A stretch of DNA of 64,000 bases from Rhizobiales bacterium Ga0077548 (GCA_001464215.1 LNEZ01000027.1:1-64000), one strand, 5' to 3'; counted from the stretch's first letter, positions 16,659 through 27,001 are shown. Notes: generated by a model not told the origin, from the letters alone. Translations and numbers: made by a program.

Positions 16659-17531
16659 CTAGCCGCAGCGTGAAGCGAATGCGCAGATCGGCGCGATCGT
16701 CGTCTCATCCCAAAACACCGGCGGATGGCCGACACCCGCCACCTCGATCGCGGCTACATCCGGGTGCCTGGACTTCATCTCAGCGACGGTGTCGCGCGAC
16801 AACAGGTCGGAATGCTCACCGCGGAAGATGAGGAGAGGCGTTTTCTTCAAGCCATCGAACAGCGGCCAGAGCGGCGGCGCGGGCTTGGCCGCATCGATCT
16901 CGCGAAGATTGACCGCGATCGCGCGGTCCGTACGACCGGTGATGCCTTCCGCGCTCTCCTGCCACGAGAGCCGCGTGTAGCGCAGCCAGTCGGTTTCCGA
17001 GAAGCCGGGGAATTCCTTTTCCATGACGGATTTCTGAATGCGGACCGCATCATCCCAGTCTTTCGGTTTCGGCAACTTGCCGACATAGGACTGGATGCGC
17101 AGGAGGCCGGGCATTTCAAGCACAGGCCCAATGTCGTTCAACACGGCGCCGGCAATCGCTTGCGGGCGCGCGGCAGTGAGCGCCATGGTCAGAATTCCGC
17201 CGCGCGAAGTGCCGACGAAGATCGCGCGCTCGATACCGGTTTGATCGAGCACGGCGAGCAGGTCGTTCAGCTCGACCGGCACGGAATAATTTTCAGGCTC
17301 GGGATCTCGATCCGACAGCCCGCGCCCGCGCGAGGAAAGCGCAAGCACGTAGCGCGGCTCTTTTGTGTCGAACGCGAGCGCGTCTAACAGTTCGCGGAAA
17401 TCTTCGTTGGTGCGCGCTAGTCCGGGCAGGCAGATGACGGGCAGGCGCGTGTCGTTGCGAACGCCGGCTTGCAGCGCGTGAAGCTTCAAGCCATCCGGCG
17501 CCGTTAGGTATAAGTTATTGATTTCATTCAT
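16659..17531 (-). CDS. Alpha/beta-hydrolase
   Basis: 290 residues, cytoplasmic. Fold landmarks: LPVICLPGLARTNEDF (strand and oxyanion region), nucleophile elbow VGTSRGGIL, an acidic residue in the FRGEHSDLLS segment, and His in VAGVGHPP near the C-terminus. This gives a complete Ser-Asp-His triad and full family length. Similar rhizobial proteins are annotated only as alpha/beta-fold hydrolases (esterase or C-C hydrolase-like); the substrate is unknown. It is followed 32 nt upstream on the same strand by the transglycosylase gene, so the two may be co-transcribed. Confidence 0.85.
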   Translation of the reverse strand: MNEINNLYLTAPDGLKLHALQAGVRNDTRLPVICLPGLARTNEDFRELLDALAFDTKEPRYVLALSSRGRGLSDRDPEPENYSVPVELNDLLAVLDQTGIERAIFVGTSRGGILTMALTAARPQAIAGAVLNDIGPVLEMPGLLRIQSYVGKLPKPKDWDDAVRIQKSVMEKEFPGFSETDWLRYTRLSWQESAEGITGRTDRAIAVNLREIDAAKPAPPLWPLFDGLKKTPLLIFRGEHSDLLSRDTVAEMKSRHPDVAAIEVAGVGHPPVFWDETTIAPICAFASRCG

Positions 17532-17563
17532 TTTATCGGCGCCTTTGGATCTGTGCCGATAGT

Positions 17564-19555
17564 CTAGCCCGCGTTGTCGCCGCGCGCGAGATCGGTCTCG
17601 ATCTCGATCACGCGCTTGTTCGTAAGCAGCGTGCGATAGACCTGCAAGTTCTCGAGCACGCGAAGAATATAAAGGCGCGTCTCGGTGATCGGGATGCGTT
17701 CGATCCAGTCGACGATCGCTTCGGTTTGTCCGCCGCGCGGATCGCCGCGCGCGTTAATCCATTGCCGCGCGCGTCCGGGCCCGGCGTTGTAGCCGATGAA
17801 GGTCAGGACATAAGAGCCGTTGAAGCTCTGGATGAGATGTCCGAGTTCGGCAGCGCCCAGCGTCACGTTGTAAACCGGATCGCGCTGCAGGCGATTGAAA
17901 TCGAAATTTATGCCGATGCGCTTTGCGATTCCAACGCCGGTCGGCCGGATCACCTGCATCAGACCGTAAGCGTTTGCGGGTGAGACAACATAAGGCTGGA
18001 ATTCGCTTTCCTGCCGAGAGATCGCATAGACCAGCGCCTTCTCGATCGGCGGTCCCTTGTGGTCGTAGTTCGGAATGCCGGAGGTCGGGAAGGCAATCGC
18101 ATCGACCGGCAGCCCGCGGTCGAGCCCTTGCTTGCCGATGATGACCAGCGCGCGCGCATCCTTGTGAGCGCTTGCGATTTCCGCGAGCAGTACCGCGGTC
18201 GCAGCCGTGGGCGTGCGGTCGATCATGTCCATGTGAACCGGCACCACGAGGTCGTCGGCGTCGGCCTCATACAGCAGCTTCAATGCGCGCGAGACCGGAT
18301 TGGCGTTGAAGTTCTGCCGGTCGCTGTCCGAGACTTGCGGCATCGGCCGGAACGGCAAGTCACGCATATTCAGTTTCGCGCGCGCGAGCTGGCCATAGAA
18401 AACAAGATGGTGGCGAGCGGCCAGCGAATAGGCGGCCTTGGCGCCGATCGGGTCTTGCATCGCTTCCGCGGCGCGGCCCTGCCAGTAAAGCGCACGGGCA
18501 ATGTAGAAAGGTTGCGGGGTGCCTACGTCCTGTACAAAGTGCTTCTTCGCGGTTGCGGGGTCCTTCAGATAGCGCAGCGCGACCCAGCCGGCGGTGAAGT
18601 GCGTGTCGGCTTTAAGAATATCGTTTTCCGGCAGCACAGACGCCGCGGCCACGCGATAGGCAAGCTGAAACTGCTTCTCGTCAAGCAAGTTGCGTATGAC
18701 GAAGCGGCGTTCGCGCCACCAGTCGTCAGCATCCGGCGTGTTCGGGGCGATGCGCGGCGCCTGCAGCATAAGCTCGGCTGCCGCCTTGGGGTCGTCGCCG
18801 CGGCGCTTCAGATAGGCGCGGGCATAAAGGAAGCTCGCATCCTTCTGCATGGAGGCGGGCACGCTGTTCAGTAACGCGTTCGCATTTCCCGAGCGTTGCA
18901 GGGCCGCATTTCGCGCGCGGCTCAGCGCTGCGACATCCTTGCCGGCGCGTTCGGCGCTGCGTTGGGCTGCTTCCCATTTCTCGAGATAGAACAGCCGGTC
19001 AGCGCGGGCCTTGTGGTCGGCGGCAGTCAGCAGGTTGCCTTGCTGGCCGAGGATTTCCTGCTCCAGCGACATCGTCATTTCTTCTTCGCGCCAAGCGCGG
19101 CGCAGCCACGGCACCGCATGGGCCTGATTGCCCGCCGCCAGAAGCGAACGTGCAAGTGCGACCATGCCTTCGCCTGAAACCGGCTGGCTGTTGCCGAAAT
19201 AGGCCTGCACATCCTTTGCATCGCGTTTTTCGGAGAGCAGCAAATTCTCCGCGCGGCGGCGGACGAGGTTCATGCTCGGCCAGTTCGGATTGCGGCGGAT
19301 GAAATCGCGCGTCCGCTCAAAACCGACATCTTTGGGGGTGAGGCGGATCGCGAGCCAGGTAATCAGTTCGCGTGCGGCCGGGTCGCTGACGCCGCCTGCG
19401 AGCGCGATCGCCTGATTGTAGTTGCCGTCTTTCAGGAGGCTAAGCGCCTTCTTGACCGCAGCCGCATCGCCCGGCGCCTGCGCATACGCGGCAGGCGCGA
19501 ACAGGGTCGCGGCAACGAAAATGGCTGCAATGACGCGGCCGAGCAGCGGTCGCAT
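17564..19555 (-). CDS. Soluble lytic murein transglycosylase (Slt70 type)
   Basis: 663 residues, with signal peptide about 1-25 (ending AAYAQAP). A long helical superhelix (TPR-like U-domain) fills about 30-480. The C-terminal SLT domain covers about 490-640: catalytic Glu in ISRQESEFQPYVVSPANAYG, LMQVIRPTG, and the AGPGRARQW loop. The organisation and length match Slt70 of Gram-negative bacteria, which releases anhydro-muropeptides from peptidoglycan during growth and recycling. The gene is divergent from dapA. Confidence 0.92.
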   Translation of the reverse strand: MRPLLGRVIAAIFVAATLFAPAAYAQAPGDAAAVKKALSLLKDGNYNQAIALAGGVSDPAARELITWLAIRLTPKDVGFERTRDFIRRNPNWPSMNLVRRRAENLLLSEKRDAKDVQAYFGNSQPVSGEGMVALARSLLAAGNQAHAVPWLRRAWREEEMTMSLEQEILGQQGNLLTAADHKARADRLFYLEKWEAAQRSAERAGKDVAALSRARNAALQRSGNANALLNSVPASMQKDASFLYARAYLKRRGDDPKAAAELMLQAPRIAPNTPDADDWWRERRFVIRNLLDEKQFQLAYRVAAASVLPENDILKADTHFTAGWVALRYLKDPATAKKHFVQDVGTPQPFYIARALYWQGRAAEAMQDPIGAKAAYSLAARHHLVFYGQLARAKLNMRDLPFRPMPQVSDSDRQNFNANPVSRALKLLYEADADDLVVPVHMDMIDRTPTAATAVLLAEIASAHKDARALVIIGKQGLDRGLPVDAIAFPTSGIPNYDHKGPPIEKALVYAISRQESEFQPYVVSPANAYGLMQVIRPTGVGIAKRIGINFDFNRLQRDPVYNVTLGAAELGHLIQSFNGSYVLTFIGYNAGPGRARQWINARGDPRGGQTEAIVDWIERIPITETRLYILRVLENLQVYRTLLTNKRVIEIETDLARGDNAG

Positions 19556-19729
19556 CCGGTCTCCCTCTGGTCCCTGGCCCCCGAAATGGACTGGTTTGTA
19601 TGAATCGCTGGTTACTGTAGCGATATGGTGGCCTCAGGGCATCGGAAAAAGCCCTATTTTCCTTTCTCCGGACCCTTTTCCGCGCTATTTCAGGCGCTTC
19701 GCCCAATGGGGCCAACAGGAGTATCTGCC

Positions 19730-20608
19730 GTGAAGTTCCGGGGATCGTTCACCGCTCTCGTCACGCCGTTCAAGAATGGCGGGTTAGACGAGAAAGCGTT
19801 CCGCGATCTCGTGGAGTGGCAGATCGCGGAGGGCACGCAGGGTTTGGTTCCGGTCGGCACCACGGGCGAAAGTCCGACGCTTTCGCACGACGAGCATCAC
19901 AAGGTCGTCGAGTGGTGCATCGACCAAGCCAAGGGCCGCGTGCCGGTGATCGCGGGCGCGGGTTCGAACAATACGACGGAAGCGATTTCGCTCGCGAAGC
20001 ACGCCGAAAAGGCCGGTGCCGACGCGGTGCTCGTGGTGACACCTTATTACAACAAGCCCACGCAAGAGGGGATGTATCAGCACTTCAAGGCGGTGAACGA
20101 CGCGATCGGGATTCCGATCATCATTTATAATATTCCGCCCCGATCGGTCGTGGATATGTCGGTCGATACCATGAAGCGGCTGTATGAATTGAAGAACATC
20201 GCCGGCGTGAAGGACGCCACCGCGAATATCGGACGCGTCTCGCAGCAGCGCCATGCGTTGGGCGAGGATTTTATCCAGCTTTCCGGCGAGGACATGACGG
20301 CGCTTGCGTACAATGCGGCCGGCGGTCACGGCTGCATTTCGGTGACGTCAAACGTAGCACCGAAACTTTGCGCCGAGCTTCAGAATACAAGTCTCTCCGG
20401 CGACTATGCCAAGGCGCTCAAGGTGCAGGACCGCCTGATCCCGCTGCATGACGCGATCTTCTTCGAGCCGGGTGTCGCCGGCGCGAAGGCGGGGCTTTCG
20501 CTCTTGGGCCGCTGCCAGGAAATCGTGCGCTCGCCGCTTGTTCCGGCAACCGCGAAGACCAAGGACGCGATCCGCAGCGCGATGGTTCACGCCGGATTGC
20601 TGAACTAG
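19730..20608 (+). CDS. dapA: 4-hydroxy-tetrahydrodipicolinate synthase
   Basis: 292 residues from GTG 19730, chosen because CAGGAG lies about 9 nt upstream and the protein then begins [14 protein letters not shown] like other DapA proteins; the longer open frame has no family similarity. Active-site residues are all present: Thr44-Thr45 in GTTGESPT, Tyr133 in IYNIPPRS and Schiff-base Lys161 in GVKDATANI. It condenses pyruvate with aspartate semialdehyde in the lysine and meso-diaminopimelate pathway. It is followed 9 nt later by smpB, a common alphaproteobacterial pairing. Confidence 0.96.
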   Translation: MKFRGSFTALVTPFKNGGLDEKAFRDLVEWQIAEGTQGLVPVGTTGESPTLSHDEHHKVVEWCIDQAKGRVPVIAGAGSNNTTEAISLAKHAEKAGADAVLVVTPYYNKPTQEGMYQHFKAVNDAIGIPIIIYNIPPRSVVDMSVDTMKRLYELKNIAGVKDATANIGRVSQQRHALGEDFIQLSGEDMTALAYNAAGGHGCISVTSNVAPKLCAELQNTSLSGDYAKALKVQDRLIPLHDAIFFEPGVAGAKAGLSLLGRCQEIVRSPLVPATAKTKDAIRSAMVHAGLLN

Positions 20609-20617
20609 GGTTTCTCG

Positions 20618-21091
20618 ATGGCCAAGAAGGCCGAGCCGAAACTCAAAATCGCCGCCGACAACCGCAAGGCTCGCTTCAATTACGAGATCGGCGAAGCGTT
20701 CGAGGCGGGCATTGCGCTGACCGGAACGGAGATTAAATCGCTCCGCAATGGCAAGGCGACGATTGCGGAATCCTACGCCGACGCGAAAGACGGCGAAATC
20801 TGGCTCGTGAACTCCAATATCCCGGAATACCTGCAAGCGAACCGCAACAACCACACGCCGAAGCGGCCGCGAAAGTTGCTGCTACACAAGCGCCAGATCA
20901 ACAAGCTCGTCGGCGCCGTCGAAAAGGAAGGCATGACGATCGTGCCTTTGAAGATCTACTTCAATCCGCGCGGTCGCGCGAAGGTCGAGATTGCGCTGGC
21001 CAGAGGCAAGAAGCTCCACGACAAGCGCGACACCGAAAAGAAGCGGGACTGGGCCCGCGAGCGCGGGCGCGTCATGCGCGATAAGGGATAA
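20618..21091 (+). CDS. smpB: SsrA-binding protein SmpB
   Basis: 157 residues. The family core is complete: [68 protein letters not shown], and the basic C-terminal tail ([20 protein letters not shown]) that enters the decoding centre. It binds tmRNA and rescues stalled ribosomes by trans-translation. The ssrA gene itself is not in this window. Translation is probably coupled with dapA (9-nt gap). Confidence 0.97.
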   Translation: MAKKAEPKLKIAADNRKARFNYEIGEAFEAGIALTGTEIKSLRNGKATIAESYADAKDGEIWLVNSNIPEYLQANRNNHTPKRPRKLLLHKRQINKLVGAVEKEGMTIVPLKIYFNPRGRAKVEIALARGKKLHDKRDTEKKRDWARERGRVMRDKG

Positions 21092-21099
21092 ATGCTTCG

Positions 21100-21486
21100 A
21101 TGTCGTTGCCCGTCAAACTGGATCACTGTGTCATCCATGTTTCTGACTGGGCGCGTTCCAACGATTTTTATCGCGACGTTATGGGCGCCGAACTGGTGAA
21201 GCGAGAAGTTGGTTGGGCTTATCGCTTCGGCGAGGAGCAATTAAATCTCCATGGGCCGGGCCTTAAACCCGCAGAGGTGGCAACGCTCCCGGTGCAGCCG
21301 GGTAACAGCGATCTTTGCTTCGAATGGAAGGGGCCGATCTCGGACGCAATCGCGCATCTGAAGCAGCATCAAGTGGATATCATCAAAGGCCCGATGCAGC
21401 GTTTCGGGGCAAAGGGTCACGGCACCAGCGTCTATTTCCGCGATCCCGACGGCTCGCTGCTCGAATTCATTTCTTATGCTGCTTAG
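21100..21486 (+). CDS. VOC-family (glyoxalase/bleomycin-resistance fold) protein
   Basis: 128 residues, a single VOC module with paired beta-alpha-beta-beta-beta units: KLDHCVIHVSDWARSNDFYR at the start, YRFGEEQLNLHGPG in the middle and VYFRDPDGSLLEFISY at the end. Metal-ligand candidates are His in LDHCVIH, His in LNLHGP and Glu in LLEFI. Members may be virulence-like glyoxalases, dioxygenases or resistance proteins; no substrate can be chosen. It is co-directional with smpB (8-nt gap). Its stop overlaps the convergent glycosylase stop by 4 nt. Confidence 0.85.
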   Translation: MSLPVKLDHCVIHVSDWARSNDFYRDVMGAELVKREVGWAYRFGEEQLNLHGPGLKPAEVATLPVQPGNSDLCFEWKGPISDAIAHLKQHQVDIIKGPMQRFGAKGHGTSVYFRDPDGSLLEFISYAA

Positions 21487-22139
21487 GCAATCGCACCGAA
21501 GCTCGCGCGTACATTCGAGAATATTTCGCGGAACATATCGGTCGTCAGTACGCCCGTGTTCGTGTTGTAGCGCGAGCAGTGATAGCTATCGAACAGCCGC
21601 ACATTCTCGAAATCGTGGATCATGCCGTGGCCGAACTTGTGTCGCGCCATCTTCGAACCGAGTGCAACGACGACCGAGTCATGCGCGATTTTGCCGAGTG
21701 CTACGATACGTTTCAGGTTCGGCATTTCGTTGAAGGCGCTGGTCAGGAAAACACGGCAGGTACTGATCTCATCGCCGGTGGGTTTGTTTTCCGGCGGCAC
21801 GCAACGCACCGCGTTTGAAATCCGCGTGTCGACCAGTTCGAGCGTGTCGTCCGGTCTCTTTTCATAATTGCCTTTGGCGAAACCGAATTCCTTGAGGGTC
21901 GCGTAGAGCAGGTCGCCTGCATAATCGCCGGTAAAGGGACGGCCGGTCCGGTTCGCGCCGTGCAATCCGGGCGCGAGGCCAACAATCAGGAGACGTGCGC
22001 TGGCCGCCCCGAACGAAGGCACCGGTGCGTTGTGATAGTCCGGAAATTGCTTGCGGTTCGCTTTGCGAAACGCCGCTAGCCGCGGACAGAGCGGACAATC
22101 GCGGCCCGGCTCGGCCAGATCGGCAGTCGCTTCGCTCAA
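21483..22139 (-). CDS. Uracil-DNA glycosylase, family 5 (UDGb-like), 4Fe-4S
   Basis: 218 residues. Cys15 and Cys18 (CPLCPRL), plus Cys113 and Cys128, make the four-cysteine iron-sulfur set. Motif A is GLAPGLHGANRTGRPFTGD, characteristic of family 5 because it lacks the polar catalytic residue of families 1 and 4. The second motif is DSYHCSRYNTNTG. It excises uracil, and often hypoxanthine or other deaminated bases, from DNA. The start overlaps the end of the upstream NYN gene by 4 nt (ATGA), so the two are translationally coupled. Confidence 0.88.
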   Translation of the reverse strand: MSEATADLAEPGRDCPLCPRLAAFRKANRKQFPDYHNAPVPSFGAASARLLIVGLAPGLHGANRTGRPFTGDYAGDLLYATLKEFGFAKGNYEKRPDDTLELVDTRISNAVRCVPPENKPTGDEISTCRVFLTSAFNEMPNLKRIVALGKIAHDSVVVALGSKMARHKFGHGMIHDFENVRLFDSYHCSRYNTNTGVLTTDMFREIFSNVRASFGAIA

Positions 22140-22744
22140 GCGTCCTCGGTTTCACCCGGCGCGGTGGGCTGCCGCTGGAGGAAATTCGGTGCGTTCTGCA
22201 TCCGTGCGGAACGGTCGGCGGGGTCGCGGCCGATCTTGGCGGACAGTTCCTGGAGATCGATGAAGACATCGGCCTGACGGCGCAACTCGTCGGCGATCAT
22301 CGGCGGCTGGGTCGAGATGGTGGAGATAACGGTCACCCGGACGCCCTTGCGCTGTACGGATTCGACGACAGGACGGAAATCGCCATCGCCGGAGAATAGT
22401 ATGACGTGATCGAGATGGTCCGCGAGTTCCATCATATCCACCGCCAGCTCAAGATCCATGTTGCCCTTGATCTTGCGGCGGCCCATCGCATCGGTGAATT
22501 CCTTCGCGGGCTTGGTCACGACCTTGTAGCCGTTGTAATCGAGCCAATCGAGCAGGGGGCGGATCGAGGAATACTCCTGATCTTCGATCAGGGCAGTGTA
22601 ATAGAAAGCGCGCAGCAGGTTTCCGCGACCCTGAAATTCTTCAAGAAGACGCTTGTAGTCGATATCGAAGCCGAGGCTCTTGGTGGTCGCGTAGAGATTG
22701 GCGCCGTCAATAAATAGCGCGGTCGTTTCGGCAGTCTGCTGCAT
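22136..22744 (-). CDS. NYN-domain protein, LabA/DUF88 family
   Basis: 202 residues. The PIN-like NYN fold is seen in ALFIDGANLYATTKSLGFDI, KGNMDLELAVDMMELADHLD and VILFSGDGDFRPVV, supplying the conserved acidic residues (Asp near 14, the DLELAVD pair, SGDGDF) that form a metal-dependent nuclease site. The family includes cyanobacterial LabA and presumed RNases. The C-terminal about 25 residues are low-complexity. It is coupled to the uracil-DNA glycosylase gene. A role in RNA turnover is inferred from the fold. Confidence 0.88.
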   Translation of the reverse strand: MQQTAETTALFIDGANLYATTKSLGFDIDYKRLLEEFQGRGNLLRAFYYTALIEDQEYSSIRPLLDWLDYNGYKVVTKPAKEFTDAMGRRKIKGNMDLELAVDMMELADHLDHVILFSGDGDFRPVVESVQRKGVRVTVISTISTQPPMIADELRRQADVFIDLQELSAKIGRDPADRSARMQNAPNFLQRQPTAPGETEDA

Positions 22745-23012
22745 TTCAATTTCCCAAAACTATGCGCGTTTGGCTGGGCAATCCGACCCCCTCGAGAGCG
22801 AATCTCTATCGGTCTCTGAAGTAACCGACCAATTCCACAGCTAACAGGGTAATTAGGTGGTAGGAAAGCAATACCTGCGAGCCATATCGCCGCGATGGAA
22901 CTTTGCGACGCCAGTAAGCCCAAAACGGTGCGTAGTTGCCGTAGCGGCGTGCTAGCTTTGTAAGCCTTCCAGCCCATGTGTCCGGGGTCAATCGGCCGAC
23001 GCGGCGATATGC
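22745..23012. other. Intergenic region between the NYN gene and the rpoZ promoter
   Basis: About 270 bases without a supported gene. On the reverse strand, 22806-23005 reads as an uninterrupted hydrophobic and basic peptide (ending LLAVELVGYFRDR) that could be a gene remnant, but it has no start of its own and I cannot match it to a family. The NYN gene promoter should also lie here. Confidence 0.4.
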
Positions 23013-23041
23013 TTGCTTCTGCCGTATAACTCGGGCTATAG
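23013..23041 (+). promoter_or_regulatory. Candidate sigma-70-type promoter of rpoZ
   Basis: TTGCTT (23013-23018), 17-nt spacer, CTATAG (23036-23041), about 40 nt upstream of the rpoZ start. The spacing is ideal; the match is moderate. Confidence 0.5.
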
Positions 23042-23081
23042 GGTCCCGAAATCCGCACACGTCAAACTTGGAGACCCGCTG

Positions 23082-23462
23082 ATGGCGCGCGTCACGGTTG
23101 AAGATTGCATCGACAAGGTTGAGAACAGGTTCGATCTGGTTCTGCTCGCGAGCCATCGCGCACGGATGATTTCGTCCGGCTCTTCGATCACGATCAACCG
23201 GGACAACGACAAGAACCCGGTCGTGGCGCTTCGCGAAGTGGCGGAAGAGACGGTGTCCCCAGACGACCTCAAGGAAGACCTGATCCACTCGCTCCAGAAG
23301 TACACCGAAGTGGACGAGCCGGAGCCCGAGGCAGTACCGATGATCCCCGGCGCCGGCGGCTCGGACGACAGCGCCGTCATGGACCGCATGAGCGAGGAAG
23401 AGCTCCTCGCCGGCCTCCAGGGCCTGGTTCCGCCGGAACAGACCGAAGAAGACGAAGGCTAA
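23082..23462 (+). CDS. rpoZ: DNA-directed RNA polymerase omega subunit
   Basis: 126 residues from ATG 23082, with GGAG 10-12 nt upstream; the open frame extends 23 codons further but the family begins MARVTVEDC. Core omega residues are present: [41 protein letters not shown]. The long acidic C-terminal tail ([14 protein letters not shown] ... TEEDEG) is typical of alphaproteobacteria. Omega stabilises beta-prime and helps form a ppGpp site, and the gene lies directly before the (p)ppGpp synthetase gene. A GC hairpin (23488-23507) in the 104-bp gap lacks a T-run. Confidence 0.96.
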   Translation: MARVTVEDCIDKVENRFDLVLLASHRARMISSGSSITINRDNDKNPVVALREVAEETVSPDDLKEDLIHSLQKYTEVDEPEPEAVPMIPGAGGSDDSAVMDRMSEEELLAGLQGLVPPEQTEEDEG

Positions 23463-23566
23463 ACGCTTAACCGCGTTAGCTATTTTGCCCGGCCTATTCG
23501 CCGGGCGGTTCCCGCAATGCTAGTTTACGGGCCAGTCTCCAGATTCCGGGGACAGGAGCCTATGGC

Positions 23567-25774
23567 ATGATGCGCCAATACGAACTCGTGGACCGGGTTC
23601 GTCGCTACAACCCTGCGACCGACGAGGGGCTGCTCGACAGCGCCTATGTCTACGCCATGAAGGCTCATGGCTCGCAGACGCGCGCGTCAGGCGACCCCTA
23701 TTTTTCCCACCCGCTCGAAGTCGCGGCGATCCTGACCGATCTCAAGCTCGACGACGCCACCATCGTCGCTGCACTCCTGCACGACACCATCGAGGACACC
23801 AAGGCGACGCGCGCCGAGATCGGCAAGAAATTCGGCAAGGACATCGCGACCCTCGTCGAGGGCCTGACCAAAATCAAAAAGCTCGACCTCGTGTCGAAGC
23901 GGGCGGCGCAGGCGGAGAACCTCCGGAAACTGCTGCTCGCGATTGCCGACGACGTTCGCGTGCTCTTGGTGAAGCTCGCGGACCGCCTTCATAATATGCG
24001 GACTCTGAAATTCGTGCCTGAGGAGAAGCGCAGCCGCATCGCCGAAGAGACGCTCGACATCTACGCGCCGCTCGCGGGCCGCATGGGTATGCACGATATG
24101 CGCGAGGAACTGGAGGATCTTTCCTTCCGCCAGTTGCAGCCGGACGTTTATCGCTCGATCGAGAGCAGGCTTTCCGCGATACGGGAACGCAATGCCGGTC
24201 TCATTAAGGTCATTGAAGAGGAACTGACTTCAGCGCTTGCGCATGAAGGTACTCGCGCAAAAGTACGCGGGCGCGAGAAGCGGCCTTACTCGATATGGAA
24301 AAAGATGGAGCGCAAGGCGGTCGGCTTCGAGCAGCTTTCCGATCTTTACGGATTCCGTGTCGTGGTCGACAACATCGCCGCCTGCTACCAGGCGGTCGGC
24401 ATCGTGCATACCAAGTGGCCCTTCGTGCCGGGCCGCTTCAAGGATTATATCTCGACGCCGAAGCAGAACGATTATCGTTCGCTGCATACGACCGTGGTCG
24501 GCCCCGGCCGCCAGCGCGTTGAACTGCAAGTCCGCACGCATGACATGGATCAGGTCGCGGAATATGGGATTGCCGCGCACGCTCTATATAAAGACAGCGA
24601 GAAGGCGGACGGGGAAATCCTCCCGCATGACTCGAATGCTTACGCCTGGCTGCGCCGCACAATCGAGATGCTCGCGGAAGGCTCGAGCCCCGAAGAGTTT
24701 CTCGAACATACGAAGCTCGAGTTGTTCCACGATCAGGTGTTCTGCTTCACGCCGAATGGCCGGTTGATTGCGCTGCCGCGCAAGGCGACGCCGATTGATT
24801 TCGCTTATGCAGTGCATACCGACGTCGGCAACAGCGCCATCGGATGCAAGATTAACGGACAGGTCGCGCCGTTGGTGTCGGAGTTACAAACCGGTGACGA
24901 AGTCGAAATCATCCGCGGCGACGCGAAGACGCCGCCGGCGGCGTGGGATGCGATCGTGATTACCGGCAAGGCGCGCGCTGCCATCCGCCGCGCGACGCGC
25001 TCCGCTGTGCGCGCGCAATATACCGGGCTCGGCCGCAAGATGCTGGAGCGCGCATTCGCGAAAGCATCGCTGCCGCTTTCGGAAGACAAGCTGCAAGCAG
25101 CCTTACCGCGCCTTGCACGTCACACGACCGATGATTTGTTCTCGTCGGTAGGCCGCGCCGAGATCAAGCCCGACGACGTTCTGCGCGCGGTCGATCCGGA
25201 ATGGCGCGGCGGGCGCGTGACGGGCGCGAAGACTCCGAAAAGCGAAGGCGGCTGGTTTGGCCTGCGCCGTGCAAGTGCCCTGAAATTCCGCATCCCGGAA
25301 AAAGGAAAAGAAGAAAAGGTCGCCGCGATTCCAATTCGCGGCATCAACGGCGAATTGCCGGTGCGTTTCGCGCCGAATGGCGGCGCGGTGCCGGGCGACC
25401 GCATCGTCGGCATTCTGACGCCGGGTGAGGGCATTACCATCTATCCGATCCATTCGCCCGCACTGAAAGAGTTCGACGACCAGCCGGAACACTGGCTCGA
25501 TGTGCGTTGGGACATGGAAGAAACCGAGCCGCAGCGCTTTCCGGCACAGATCGCAGTCACGGCCATAAACGAGCCGGGGTCGCTCGCGCAGATCGCGACC
25601 GTGATCGGCGAGCATGGCGGCAATATCGACAACATCCGCATGGGCGGAAAGACTGCAGATTTTCATCGCATGATCATTGACGTCGAGGTATTCGATCTCA
25701 AGCACCTCAATTCAATTCTGACGCAGTTGCGCGCAAAGAAAATCGTGTCGGGGGCGGAGCGCGTGAATGGCTGA
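23567..25774 (+). CDS. rsh: Bifunctional (p)ppGpp synthetase/hydrolase (Rel/SpoT homologue)
   Basis: 735 residues. The N-terminal HD hydrolase domain (about 25-180) keeps HDTIEDT and RLHNMRTL. The synthetase domain (about 230-350) has [27 protein letters not shown] and [22 protein letters not shown] domain (about 385-450: [20 protein letters not shown]) and a C-terminal ACT domain (about 660-730: [20 protein letters not shown]) follow. Both catalytic halves look intact, as expected for the single long RSH of alphaproteobacteria. ATG codons at 23567 and 23570 are both possible. It overlaps pdxJ by 8 nt. Confidence 0.95.
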   Translation: MMRQYELVDRVRRYNPATDEGLLDSAYVYAMKAHGSQTRASGDPYFSHPLEVAAILTDLKLDDATIVAALLHDTIEDTKATRAEIGKKFGKDIATLVEGLTKIKKLDLVSKRAAQAENLRKLLLAIADDVRVLLVKLADRLHNMRTLKFVPEEKRSRIAEETLDIYAPLAGRMGMHDMREELEDLSFRQLQPDVYRSIESRLSAIRERNAGLIKVIEEELTSALAHEGTRAKVRGREKRPYSIWKKMERKAVGFEQLSDLYGFRVVVDNIAACYQAVGIVHTKWPFVPGRFKDYISTPKQNDYRSLHTTVVGPGRQRVELQVRTHDMDQVAEYGIAAHALYKDSEKADGEILPHDSNAYAWLRRTIEMLAEGSSPEEFLEHTKLELFHDQVFCFTPNGRLIALPRKATPIDFAYAVHTDVGNSAIGCKINGQVAPLVSELQTGDEVEIIRGDAKTPPAAWDAIVITGKARAAIRRATRSAVRAQYTGLGRKMLERAFAKASLPLSEDKLQAALPRLARHTTDDLFSSVGRAEIKPDDVLRAVDPEWRGGRVTGAKTPKSEGGWFGLRRASALKFRIPEKGKEEKVAAIPIRGINGELPVRFAPNGGAVPGDRIVGILTPGEGITIYPIHSPALKEFDDQPEHWLDVRWDMEETEPQRFPAQIAVTAINEPGSLAQIATVIGEHGGNIDNIRMGGKTADFHRMIIDVEVFDLKHLNSILTQLRAKKIVSGAERVNG

Positions 25775-26528
25775 GAACAGTCCGCTCCGTCTCGGTGTGA
25801 ACGTGGATCACGTTGCGACCATCCGCAACGCGCGTGGCGGCTTTCATCCGGATCCGATCCGCGCGGCACGCGCCGCAATCGCCGCCGGTGCGCATGGCAT
25901 TACGATGCATTTGCGCGAAGACCGCCGTCACATCATCGACAGCGATGTCGAGCGCATGAAAGACATTTCCGCGCCGCTCAATCTCGAAATGGCGGCCACC
26001 GACGAGATGATCGGGATCGGGGCGCGGCTTAAGCCCCATGCGGTGTGCCTCGTTCCGGAAAAGCGCACCGAGCGCACCACCGAAGGCGGGCTTGATGTGA
26101 TCGCAGGCGGTGCCGCGCTTCAGGCCGCGGTAAAAAAGCTGTCCGCGCATAGCCGCGTTTCGCTTTTCATCGCGCCGGATGCGGCGCAGATCGAGGCTTC
26201 GGCAAAAGCAGGTGCCGCAGTCGTCGAACTTCACACCGGCACCTGGTGTGAAGCCGTTTCGCATACTGACGAAAAAACCTCGCTCGAAGAGTTCAAGAAG
26301 CTCGTCGAAGGCGCGCGGCTGGCTGCTTCCTTTGGCCTGGAAGTTCACGCCGGTCACGGCCTCGATTTCGGTACCGCCGAATTGATTTCGACGCTGCCGG
26401 AGATCGCCGAACTCAACATCGGCCACTACATGATGGGCGAGGCGATGTTCGCCGGCATGGATGCCGTGATCAAGAATATGCTAGCCGCAATGGCGCGCGG
26501 GCGCGCACGGATCGGAGCGCCGGCATGA
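25767..26528 (+). CDS. pdxJ: Pyridoxine 5'-phosphate synthase
   Basis: 253 residues, a full-length TIM barrel. Signatures: [17 protein letters not shown] at the N-terminus, [13 protein letters not shown] (active-site His and Arg), [30 protein letters not shown], and [10 protein letters not shown] near the C-terminus. It closes the pyridoxine ring from 1-deoxyxylulose 5-phosphate and 3-amino-2-oxopropyl phosphate in vitamin B6 synthesis. It overlaps rsh by 8 nt and acpS by 4 nt, so it is translationally coupled to both; pdxJ-acpS is a widely conserved pair. Confidence 0.96.
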   Translation: MAENSPLRLGVNVDHVATIRNARGGFHPDPIRAARAAIAAGAHGITMHLREDRRHIIDSDVERMKDISAPLNLEMAATDEMIGIGARLKPHAVCLVPEKRTERTTEGGLDVIAGGAALQAAVKKLSAHSRVSLFIAPDAAQIEASAKAGAAVVELHTGTWCEAVSHTDEKTSLEEFKKLVEGARLAASFGLEVHAGHGLDFGTAELISTLPEIAELNIGHYMMGEAMFAGMDAVIKNMLAAMARGRARIGAPA

Positions 26529-26929
26529 TCATCGGAATGGGCTCCGACCTTTGCGATGTGCGGCGGATTCAGAAATCCATCGACCGCTTCGGCGAGCGCT
26601 TTCTGAAGCGGATTTTTACGCCGAAAGAACGCGAACGCTCCGAGCGCCGCAAACGGCGCGCGGAGTCCTACGCCAAACGGTTTGCCGCCAAGGAAGCCTG
26701 CGCCAAGGCGCTCGGCACCGGCTTCCGCGACGGCGTGTTCTTCCGCGATCTCGGCGTCGTGAACCTGCCTTCGGGCCGGCCGACCATGAAGCTCACCGGC
26801 GGCGCATTGAAGCGGCTGAACGCCCTGATTCCGTCGGGTTTCGAGCCGCAGATCGATCTCACCATCACCGACGAGGGGCCGATGGCGCAGGCCATCGTCA
26901 TTATTTCCGCGGTCCCCAAAGCGCCCTGA
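26525..26929 (+). CDS. acpS: Holo-[acyl-carrier-protein] synthase
   Basis: 134 residues. It begins [20 protein letters not shown], with the conserved Asp that binds Mg2+. The second signature is [17 protein letters not shown] (catalytic Glu). It transfers 4'-phosphopantetheine from CoA to a serine of acyl carrier protein, activating fatty-acid synthesis. The ATG overlaps the pdxJ stop (ATGA). A likely lepB promoter begins 9 nt after its stop, so this operon probably ends here or reads through. Confidence 0.95.
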   Translation: MIIGMGSDLCDVRRIQKSIDRFGERFLKRIFTPKERERSERRKRRAESYAKRFAAKEACAKALGTGFRDGVFFRDLGVVNLPSGRPTMKLTGGALKRLNALIPSGFEPQIDLTITDEGPMAQAIVIISAVPKAP

Positions 26930-26937
26930 TCGCCGCA

Positions 26938-26966
26938 TTGCCTAGCTTAGGCCCCCCGTCTATACG
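26938..26966 (+). promoter_or_regulatory. Candidate promoter of lepB-rnc-era
   Basis: TTGCCT (26938-26943), exactly 17 nt, TATACG (26961-26966), 36 nt before the lepB ATG. It is a good housekeeping-type match directly after acpS. Confidence 0.55.
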
Positions 26967-27001
26967 GGCGGCGCCGCGATTTCCCGGAGATTACCTTAGA
27001 C

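Noticed and set aside
15140..16735. A 531-codon reverse-strand open frame across the porin gene
   Set aside because: It mirrors the highly codon-biased porin, which has a strong ribosome-binding site, a signal peptide and family landmarks; the reverse product is Arg/Val-rich with no fold features.
22806..23288. A reverse-strand frame running from rpoZ into the intergenic region
   Set aside because: Its first half is a shadow of rpoZ. The rest (hydrophobic, ending FRDR) may be a remnant, but it has no start or family.
23488..23507. Hairpin GCCCGGC-CTATTC-GCCGGGC after rpoZ as a terminator
   Set aside because: It is not followed by a T-run (GGTTCC follows), so rpoZ and rsh may be co-transcribed.
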